Of a stretch of DNA of 64,000 bases, positions 11,141 through 19,834 are shown piece by piece. The stretch's first letter is position 1; the number at the start of each line of letters is the position of its first letter. The stretch comes from Pseudoscleropodium purum (lineage: Eukaryota > Streptophyta > Bryopsida > Hypnales > Brachytheciaceae). The notes under the pieces were generated by a model, which was given only the letters and a program-made list of their open reading frames with translations, was not told the DNA's origin and searched no databases. A program made the position numbers and the translations under genes. The stretch is from the NCBI GenBank assembly GCA_963969395.1, contig OZ017805.1, positions 4,464,001-4,528,000 of the forward strand, read 5' to 3'.

Positions 11141-12403
11141 TTATTTGGAATCTGAATCGGACTCAAATTGTTGACCGCTGCCTCTTTTTTGTACTCCAAT
11201 GAACGGACCACCTCCGTAGTTTCCGTGATATCCACTCAGTGTACCTCCTTGTCCATAATTTGAACCTCCAAAAGTGGGAGGAGGAACTGGAGTAGTAGGC
11301 TCTGATCCTCTTTCATTTGAAGCCCCGTAATAAGAGGCCTCATGATGCCCGTATGAATCACTTCTAGTTGATCCCGGATAGTATTGGGCGCTTCCGTGAA
11401 GAGAGCAACTATACTGCGGGGTTACATGGCTTCTTCCACTACCTTCAGAGCCCACTTGAGTGGGCGTCATATAATATGAACCAGATTCAGTAGGCCTACC
11501 ATAGTGCGTGTTGCCATAGCTACCTGCTCCACTTTGAGAGCCAATTTCAGGAGGAGTGCCATAACGAGAACCAACTGCACTTGAACCACCATAATGCGTG
11601 GATCCATAGCTCCCTCTTCCACCTTCATATCTATTTTGAGGATCGTAACCAGAGTATGAACCACCTCTTCCTTGTTCAGATTCTCGCGTTCCATGTTCAT
11701 GTTCGTAGGACCCACCATGCCTATCTTGCCGTTCACGATCTTGAAGGCTTCTGCATGTTGCCTCTTGTATTTGTTGTTCGAATTCAATTCGTTCTCGTTC
11801 TTCTACCTGCTCGTGCCTAACTCCAAATGTGACAGGCGCTTGCATATCATCGTCATCATTGTCATCTAACTACGCATCTTCAGCATCTTGAAGAACAACT
11901 CAAGGTTGTTGTAGATAACCTCGATTAGACCACTCTGGCATGCAATCGCTTGCGCCCCTCTACTGTGTATCTATAACGGCATCTGTGCGTGTATAGTTCT
12001 CCACATTGCGACCTGTAGCGGTACGCCAGTCCACGTCCTTGTGGAGTACAATCTCTGCCCAAACCATTGCCATAACATTATAATTCATTATATTTGGTTT
12101 GGCGCTTTTAATGCCAAGAACTCGATGCACTTGTGTGTATCGTTGTTTGAAGTGCTCACTTTGGCACGTAGACATTTGTCCTTCCCAACGTGGCGCTTGG
12201 TGCTCTACACGTTCACGTCGCCAAAGTTTTTGAATGTGAGTCATTTTCACATACTTCTTACACATTGAGCAATCCCACATTCTTGTTGGTTCTTCTTCCC
12301 ATCCCGGTTCACTTACGCACAATGGATCGGCCCAAGCATCCCAATCGAACAATTGGGGTCTTCCCTTTTGACTACTTTTTTTGGGTGTTCTATCTTTCGG
12401 CAT
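11141..12403 (-). pseudogene. CxxC-domain protein with Gly/Ser/Tyr-rich tail (three in-frame stops)
   Basis: This is one minus-strand frame of about 421 codons from ATG 12403 (product begins MPKDRTPKK) to 11141. It is interrupted only by TAG at 11960-11962, TGA at 11900-11902 and TAG at 11870-11872. Each stop is one C-to-T change from CAG or CGA. The N-terminal ~145 residues contain WDCSMC followed by KYVKMTHIQKLW, with Cys and His residues spaced like a possible zinc-binding module. The long plus-strand gene of the same element has a paralogous region. The middle is acidic (a run of Asp). The C-terminal ~200 residues are low complexity, full of SYG, HYG and GGS, resembling Tyr/Gly/Ser-rich prion-like domains of RNA-binding proteins. 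A TATA-like (AT)5 at 12627-12636 lies 224 bp upstream. The function is unknown. Confidence 0.7.
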
Positions 12404-12596
12404 GATGAAGCCGAAGCAAAGAGAATGAAACAATTAGAAAGCTTAAGAAGCAAAATTTTGATTTAATTAATTAATTAAAATTTTACAAGCGTGAACTTTG
12501 TGAAAATTTGTAACAATGCCACAACAATCGTTCACTCAAAGCGGAAGGGGCGCGCAGAGCCTCCAATGCACTGGTCCGCTCACTCCAAAAGAGAAC

Positions 12597-12990
12597 GATT
12601 GTTCGGAATGAGCCGTCCGCTTCCCCATATATATATGCAGACGCCCCGAGGCGGACGTCCAGATCATGCAGACCACATCAGTCTGCGTGTCAATCGGACG
12701 GCCGTAACCGGGTGGACGGCCGTACCGGGGCGGACGAGTATCGGGGCAGACAGGGTGGACGCCCGTTCGGACGGACAGGGCAGACAGGTATCGGGGCGAA
12801 CGGGGCGTTCGGGGCGGACGCCGGATCGGGCGGACTGGGCGGACGGGTATCGGGGCGGTCGGGGCGGACAGGGCAGACTCCGGATCGGGCGAACAGGGCG
12901 GACGGATATCGCAGCGGACAGGATGGACGGATATCAGGGCAAACGGGGCATACAAGGCGGACGCCGGATCGGGCGGATAGGGTGGACGGC
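12597..12990. promoter_or_regulatory. GC-rich array and probable promoter of the CxxC/GSY gene
   Basis: About 390 bp of GGGGCGGACG-like units, many spaced about 10 bp and interspersed with GGTATCGGGG, lie upstream of the minus-strand gene. The gene-proximal edge carries (AT)5 at 12627-12636, a TATA-like element. The segment near 12645-12719 is closely similar to the interior of the miniature element at about 33625-33697, which shows that such arrays are shared between family members. Confidence 0.7.
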
Positions 12991-12996
12991 TCATCT

Positions 12997-13012
12997 TAAA
13001 CCCTAAACCTAA
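12997..13012 (-). promoter_or_regulatory. Telobox-like motif, left copy
   Basis: The plus strand reads TAAACCCTAAACCTAA, which is telomere-like sequence. AAACCCTA teloboxes are common near plant promoters. This one lies at the distal edge of the array upstream of the CxxC/GSY gene and mirrors another at 15261-15297. Confidence 0.6.
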
Positions 13013-13467
13013 TGAAGCAAATTGTTCTTTTTTCAAAATCTCACGGTATAGATGTTTAACCCGTAAAGTTCTTTTCACTAAAAACACTTCAAAATTGCCA
13101 ATAGTAGTGCAAATATCAAGTCTTAAAAGAAAAATACTTTTGGGCATATGTAACCGTAGGATCTTGTAGTAAATTAGTTGGAAAAGATGTGGAAAAAATT
13201 TTAGACAAATCCACCATTTGGATTGTAAGATATTAGATATTGAATGTTTCATTTAAGGAGACTACTCAGTTATGTCTATTAATGAACAATTGGTAGGCTG
13301 ACAAACCTAACTTAGCATGTATTTTAATATTTGTTGCAATTGTTTTAGAATTAATATTATAACATAACACTATTATAATATTCTTATAAATGATATAGTA
13401 CTAAATCATTTCAAAATCAACAACATTCGAACACAATCTGTCAATCTTGTCTTTCATACTCCTTTAA

Positions 13468-13510
<43 letters not shown>

Positions 13511-15260
13511 CATAAAATATATTAGATAAATCAACATGAACAAATCAATGATTATATATTTTATAGATCTATTCTTCATCAATCAAATAAGAGTGCATGT
13601 TCAAATATAGACAAAGATGGTTTCTCCATTTGTTGCCAAAAAATAGATAAACAAATAGAGAAAGATATGAAGTGAATGTTACTTAGAGAATTGAAAAGAA
13701 AGAAATTGAAGTATTCAATTGCATTTTATTAGATTAGAAAATTGCATGTGGTTGGCATGAATTAATCTTCATAGATGCTAAACTCATATGAGTTGCATTT
13801 CAACATTTATGATTTATGCAATTGATTGAATTGAAAGCTCTTGTAATTACATTTTCAAATTTTCAATTCAATCATTCAAATTTGCAAGAGTGATTTATGA
13901 TAGATTTATAACTTTAAATGTGAAAGCATTCAATGCCTTTATGCGTTCGTTCATCAATATATTAATTTTAGATAAATAATATATTTTTTTTTATAACATA
14001 TGCATAAACCATTACACTAAAAAAAAAACAAAACTAAGAGCCAAGCCAAATAGGCTGGTCATATGAAGAGAACAAGATAATAAGAGCCCTACGAGACAGA
14101 AAACAAAGGAAAATAAAGAAAATATCAAAAGGATTCAAAGGAAGGAACAAGATGCATTCTTGCAAGACCGTAGAATACATAATGATTTCAAAATCCAAAC
14201 ACAAATATATTTTCTATTTCAATGAGAGCCAAAAATGAACTACCTTGCTCTCAAAGATTGTACAATGTATACATTATACAAAATGAACATATAACAGAAA
14301 GAGTAGAAGACATCGTTTATTATGATTGAAAATTGAAATGATTTTTTTTTTCTATGTAGAATATTTTATGAAATGTAACAATGTATTTAATTATCATAGT
14401 AATTGGTAGAAATCTTTGTGCAATACATAGAAACATTTCATTCATGTGGAGTTTTTTCCATTTATTTAGGATTAAAATTGAAGTATTATACTCTACAAAG
14501 TACAAACCAAAAACAATACCATATACCTAAATTCAAAAGTTTGCAATTGTTTCATGAATTCATTTTGAAAACTCAAACAAAGAAATATTTTATAATCAAT
14601 ATCTTGTTCATTTGAATCATTTCAAAAATCGATTTCCGAATTCAATTCCTATTTATAATAGAAATTATATTTTTCAATTTTTTAGATCTTTAAACAATGA
14701 ACCCTCTTTTTTAAAATTAATATTTAAAAACATCTGAAATAAGAATATTGGAATTACCCTTCAAAATAAATATAGCACATGTATAAGTGTATAATGTATT
14801 CTACTCAACCAACTCAAGTAACGAATTTTTCTATGTTTTTAAGGAAAAATATAGCCATACATGATTTGAAAGTTAAAACATTGATTCTTTTTCTTTGTTT
14901 TCAAATCTAATCAAAATTTCATTAAAAAATATGAAAGACTCGATGTTCATTTGAAGATCATGATGCACTTTTAATGAGAAATCACAACCTTTCATTAAAT
15001 ATCATGAGGTTGAAATTCATTAAACTGTTATTCTAATTATGTATTGGGGCCTTTTTAAAAAATTTCATTTGCTTACAATGAAAATGGAATTGATTATTTT
15101 TGCAAAACATTTGATTTTCTAATGAACTTTAAGAAAATCCCCACCATCTTCAGATCTTTTCAAAACCTATTTAGAGGGATAATATCAATAAATAATCCAA
15201 ACATATTCAACTTAACCACATTCCCCTCATTCGTAAAACAATTTAGGGGAGAAAAGAAAA
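13013..15260. other. AT-rich central spacer between the divergent genes
   Basis: About 2.25 kb of very AT-rich DNA separates the two divergent promoter modules. It includes a (TA)n run at about 13471-13506. The only ORFs are 60-70 codons and unsupported. It may be a spacer or the site of internal decay, and a transposase gene is not visible in it. Confidence 0.5.
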
Positions 15261-15297
15261 GGTTTAGGGTAATTAGGGTATAGGGTTTAGGGTTTAC
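15261..15297 (+). promoter_or_regulatory. Telobox-like motifs, right copy
   Basis: Several GGTTTAGGG and TTTAGGG-like repeats lie in the opposite orientation to the copy at 12997. They stand at the distal edge of the GC array that precedes the plus-strand gene. Confidence 0.6.
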
Positions 15298-15425
15298 ATT
15301 TTTTAAAAATAAAAAATGATAAATCAATTACATTGATCCTCATTTAGCAGTGATTATAAGGCTGTTTTATTTTTGAAATGTTACCGCTCTTTTTGAATAA
15401 TAATGGCCTCATAGAATGCACCAAT

Positions 15426-15730
15426 GGACAGTTGGGCGGACACCGTCGGCGGTCAGTGTTTAAGTGGGGCGGTCGGCGTGTCCGAAGCGCGGACGGCGTC
15501 GGAAGGCAGACAGTGCGGATAGTCCGGGGCGGTTGGTCGGTGAGGGTGGTTGGACAGGGCGGCCGGACGGGGCGGTTGGATGGGGCGGTTGGTCAGGGCG
15601 GTCGGACGGGGCGACGGGTGGACGGCGCGTCTGCTGCCGAAGCGGACGTCGTCGGTCCGTGCGGCGGACGCGAGGTTCGGGGCCGCTTCGCGCGGTCCAG
15701 GGCAGGTCCGGCGGCGGACGGCTATAAGGG
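15426..15730 (+). promoter_or_regulatory. GC-rich array and probable promoter of the RING-H2 gene
   Basis: About 300 bp of GGGGCGGTTGG and GGCGGACG units lie upstream of the plus-strand gene. TATAAG at 15723-15728 sits on the gene-proximal edge, 213 bp before the ATG at 15941. This repeats the layout seen at the other two genes of the element. Confidence 0.7.
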
Positions 15731-15940
15731 TGGAGTGACTTTCATTTCTTCTCACTTCAATTCTCCTTCGGTGCCAAGTTGGATGTGCTACTATTGCTTT
15801 ATGCGTTAGTTGCTCCTACGGGGTGGAGAGTTGGGGTCCTCTATCTTTTGTTACTGTGTTGCGGTTGATGCCATCACTTTTGACTATCACGTGAGATTTT
15901 TTTATTCACTTCAATTGGTTATTCAATCCAATTGACAATC

Positions 15941-18900
15941 ATGAACAGCGAAGGTGATCGAAATATGGATGGGGTGACTCCGGGAAGCGAAGCCAAGAAA
16001 AAGAGCAAAGTGAAGGGGGCTACGCATGACCTTCAGCTTGACATTTTAAATGACCCTACAATTAAAGCAGAGAGCGGGTGGGAAGATGAAGATGTAGAGT
16101 ATTGGACATAAAAAATGTACAGGACCTATGTTAAAATGTACCACATTGACAAGTTGTGGCCTCAGGAGTCGCACAAGAGTCATACACGGGATTTTTGTTG
16201 TAAACCATGGACTTGCAACAACAAACATTTTGTCCATCGATCTGAGGAGGTGTGGCGTGTTCTATTCGGAAACAAGCGCAGAAGTAAAGGCTATATTAAT
16301 TATAGCGTGGCGTGTATGGTTTACGCGGAACTTATATTAGAGCGCAAGATCGATTGGAGCACGTTTCCGACGACAACAGCTTTCCCACTTCTACTTGAAG
16401 CCAATCAAAAAGACATTCCCGACTTGTACAATTCAGAGGGAGAAACAGAAAAAGTATTAAAAAATACTATTGAGGTGAAAACGGATGGTGTGGAGAAAGC
16501 CTCAAATGTTGAAGAATTACGGTCTGTACAATCTCCAACAAAATAAATCAATGAAAGCTCTTCAAAAAATGTGGGGAAAGATGTGGAGAAAGATGTAGAG
16601 GCGCAAGAGGGTGAAGTCTTTTCCACAGCTCCAACGCGTTTGACCTTTACACCAAATGTTGCGGCACAAATGCAAACGGAGTTTGTAAACCAAGACAAGG
16701 TTTGCACGGAACGCGGGGAAACTTCAAAAAGTAAAGTAGACGAAGTCTTGGCGGAGAAAGTGGCAAAAGCTAATGCTACAATTGATAGTCTGATAGCCAA
16801 CAATTGTTTTGATAGTTTGGTCTACAAATCTCCGCTTGTGCATCAAGGCGTTGAATCTAGTCCAACATTAAGTTTAGAAGACAAAGTACATACGCCTCGT
16901 GGACAAGGCATGACGATTGATAATATATCCTCATTATGGAGTTCCGAGCGTAAAAGGCGGGCGGAGGAATTTCCGTTTACAACGGCATTGCCAAGTCCTC
17001 TACATCGAACCTTGCAAGACATGTCCAATCCAAAACAATTGGAAAATCTTTTGAAGCTCTCGGTTCAGTTTGCTAACCTTCATGAAGAAATAGGTGGATC
17101 ATCTAACCCCGATGATGGTGCTACTATTGTTCCAATGAGTCCACTTGCAGATCCAAAGAATGTTGCACATATACTTGATACAGCTTTCAAGATGACAATG
17201 TCAGCTGAATTTTTAGCGAAAGTTTCTCCGACTTGTATGAATTTGGCCAAGGAGTTTTCTTTCATGGCACCAAAGATGTTGAAAGGTGCTATAGCATTTC
17301 AGAATCTCACGAAGACTTTCGGACCACTTTTCGAAGAAAGAGATGCTCACATACTACAATTGGTGGAATATGAGAAGAAAATTGTTGACCTTGGAGGAGT
17401 GGAAGCAAAGTGCAAAGTGCAAAGTGTTGGAGTTGAAATTAAAGACTTCGGAGAGTGAGGTTGAACATTTAAATCAACAATCATCGAGGCAAATGGAGGA
17501 GTTGATGAAGATGCGTAAATGGATTGCAGAATTGCAAGGGACCTCCAAAAATTCAAGTGAGGTTGCAATCTCACCAATGATTGTACTCGGAGACAGTTAA
17601 GAGACTCAAGAGAGTGAAGATAAGCTCTCTCTTCCTTTTGATAAGGCCGAAGCAAGCGACAACCTTGCCATTGTGAATGTACAAGAAAGTCACGATATGA
17701 GCATGTTAAAAACGACACAACAACCATCAATGGAAAAGCTTTCATCCGTTTACGTGAATGCGCAGATGCAAACGGAGAGTTGTGACTTTGAAGAGTTGAA
17801 GCATAAATTGGAGGAGGCAATTGAAGCAAAAGGAATTGTTGAATCCGAATTGAATCGATTGCAATTGTGTTTGGATTTGGAGAAGTTTATGCCATCTAGC
17901 GGCTTGGAGTCTCGATGATTAGCATGGGTACAAAGACTCCAAGACAGACCCTCTATAGTATCTCGAGCAATGGCAGGTCTTCAAACATTGGCAATGGAAT
18001 CGAATGAAAATTGCGATGCCATTCAAAGCTCTTTGAGTTGGTTCAAGACTATGTTTGGCCAACATCCTTCTAAAGGATATACGGAGATCACATGTTGGGG
18101 AGACATGGATGCCATGTTTGAGCGGTTAAACCACACAAAGAAGGACCAAGTTCCACCCATCAATTGGGCCTTGGAAGTAGAGGAAGGATGGGTCCCTTAC
18201 AACACACTTTCAGTACACATCAATGTGAAAGACAAGCGAGTGGTGCATGCTTGTGATCCAGCCTCTCCAATCTTGGATGGTTGTTGTAGCCTTGCCAAGG
18301 CCTCTTCGGACCGGAAGGTGCGGTAACCATGGGCCAATGTCGCCACACTTTCCATGTCACTTGCATTGTGAAAGCATCACTCATTCATTCGGTGTGTGCC
18401 GAGTGTCGTAGTCCATTGAGTGCTAGGTTCTACGAAATGTTTGGTATCTTGGAAGCTATGCCTCCAGGCCACGAGTACAATCGTTGGAATCTTCCTCTTG
18501 ATCAAGCGCCGTACAAATTTCAAAATTATCAACATTGGGGGAAGCCAATCCGATGGAATGCAAATGAACAGAGGCATGATTTGTACGAGGAATTTTAGCA
18601 ACCATTGGATTTGGATGTGTGGATGACTCACAATAGAGAGGTGGAATTGCGGGCTCGAGGAATCGTAGATGACGCGGCCCGTGAAATGTTTTGTCGCAAC
18701 ATGCGAGGACATTGGACCTTGCAACACGAAAAGTTCTTTCGTTTTCCAGATAAAAAAATGGAGAGAGGACCAGAAGACAATTGGGTGGAGGTGAACCATG
18801 GAAAAGAGTTCGATGAGCAGTATAAGGCATACGACCACACCCTCGTAGGTAGGGCCCTTCTATTGTCGAAGTTGGAAGAGGCTGCAAAAGTTCGTGCTGT

Positions 18901-19345
18901 CTACGATACAAATGGACTAACAAGCACAGGACATTTATCTATAGATGTGGCAGCAGCATTTGATAGGCGCATTGGCAATATTATAGGGCATTGGAAGGCT
19001 TTCCTATTGGATGGAGACTGCCTCACAGTATGGCAAAGGAAAGGAGATGATGAAGTTGTTCAAGCGATGGTAGATCGTGTGGAGAGCAACTTGAGAACCT
19101 TGAAGGCAGACGAAGTCGATTTATCACCGAAAAGAAAACAAAAAAGGAAGCATGAAGAGGACGATGACTTCTCTCTGGAAACCAAAAAACAATTTCATAA
19201 GGTGGACATCGAAGTTCAATCTGGAGGGCGAATAGTCCGTCCAAGTCAACAACGGTCAACTCGTCAATCATCTGCTAAATTCCTCGGTACATCAGATTTT
19301 CCTTTTGTTTTGGGAGAAGGTAGTGGTCCATCCGGTGGAAAGTAG
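15941..19345 (+). pseudogene. Long RING-H2 / coiled-coil protein with paralogous N-terminal domain (broken)
   Basis: A single coding region of about 1,130 codons can be followed through TAA 16109, TAA 16544, TAA 17598, TGA 17916 and TAG 18596. It also carries a +7 frameshift from a third copy of GCAAAGT (17405-17425) and a one-base frameshift near 18290. Residues ~45-105 match the N-terminal domain of the 11141-12403 gene (shared YVKM, H, KLW and a following VxRVL-like segment), but the CxxC cysteines are lost. A Glu/Lys-rich coiled coil follows (17340-17900), with the motif AQMQTE present twice. At about 18280-18420, after correcting the shift, CSLC, CRHTFHVTC and CAEC give a C3H2C3 RING-H2 pattern, known in E3 ubiquitin ligases. 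A basic patch, PKRKQKRKHEED (about 19127-19160), looks like a nuclear signal. It could be a captured or element-specific regulator. Confidence 0.7.
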
Positions 19346-19646
19346 GATTTGAGGAGAATTTTGTTTTTTAAAAACAATGGTCCTTTCATTATTTAAAAAC
19401 AAAAAAAATTGTGAAAGATTTAAATCTTAAAAGATCGTATAGGATTCAATAGTGATATTGGAACTATGTTTTCATGTATTTTGTTTATACATATATATTT
19501 ATATATAAAGATGCTATATTTTCATTTGCATATAAAAATATTTTTATATATACATCTTATTTTACGTGGATGCATTCATTTTTGATTGTGTAACATTCAA
19601 ATTACATAACAATATAAAATTTTCTAATGACTAATGGCAATGCAAA
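19346..19646. other. AT-rich 3' flank of the RING-H2 gene
   Basis: An AT-rich stretch of about 300 bp between the stop of the plus-strand gene and the right terminal array. It probably holds the 3' untranslated region. Nothing else is visible. Confidence 0.5.
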
Positions 19647-19826
19647 GTCCGCCCCGTCCACCCTATCCGTCCGCCCCGTCTGGTCTGTATGCCCGACCGC
19701 CCTGGCCATCCGCCCCAGCCGGCGTGTCCGCCTTCCGACGGCGGGAGGGACGCTGCGTCCGCTAGCGTCCGGACGTCCGGAAAACGGACGCTATTTTGGG
19801 GCGGACGTTGAGATTCGTCAACCCTG
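19647..19826. repeat. Right terminus with subterminal GC-rich array
   Basis: GTCCGCCCCGTCC-type units run from about 19647, followed by GTCCGGACGTCCGG palindromes and a conserved GCGTCCG segment. The terminus ends in GTCAACCCTG at 19826. Inverted, it matches the left end of the miniature element at 33500 over roughly 100 bp. Confidence 0.85.
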
Positions 19827-19834
19827 CATCACAA
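19827..19834. repeat. Right 8-bp target-site duplication
   Basis: CATCACAA is identical to 7896-7903 and immediately follows the terminal CCCTG. Confidence 0.93.

Larger units (their letters stand above)
7904..19826. mobile_element. Complete 11.9-kb gene-carrying hAT-like transposon
   Basis: The element begins CAGGGTTGAC and ends GTCAACCCTG, a perfect 10-bp terminal inverted repeat, and is flanked by identical 8-bp duplications. The hAT superfamily is known for 8-bp duplications and CAGGG-like ends. Inside both ends lie GC-rich arrays of GGACGG/GTCCGCC units, and three more such arrays sit upstream of its three genes. The genes are a kinase-like ORF (minus, intact), a CxxC plus Gly/Ser/Tyr-rich protein (minus, three in-frame stops) and a long RING-H2 protein (plus, five stops and two frameshifts). 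No hAT transposase (DUF659 or hATC-type) is recognisable, so this copy is probably moved by a transposase encoded elsewhere. At nearly 12 kb it is far larger than ordinary hAT elements. A miniature with the same ends lies at 33500-33823. Confidence 0.9.

Noticed and set aside
12491..13252. ORFs of 95 to 238 codons on both strands over the GC-rich array
   Set aside because: GC-rich repeats lack stop codons. The Arg/Gly/Asp or Pro/Arg-rich products merely reflect the array units.
15261..15297. Interstitial telomere scar
   Set aside because: Only a few imperfect TTTAGGG units are present and a mirror copy lies at another promoter array, so a telobox-type promoter motif is more likely.
15378..15809. 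Plus-strand 143-codon ORF and its overlapping shadows
   Set aside because: They cover the GC array and TATA-like box of the RING-H2 gene. The array sequence explains the open frame.
7904..19826. CRISPR-like or centromeric satellite interpretation of the GC arrays
   Set aside because: The units are irregular, there are no unique spacers, and the arrays are confined to one transposon with defined ends.
7904..19826. Helitron or Mutator identity for the giant element
   Set aside because: Helitrons lack inverted repeats and target duplications, and Mutator-type elements make 9-11 bp duplications. The 8-bp duplication with CAGGG ends fits hAT.
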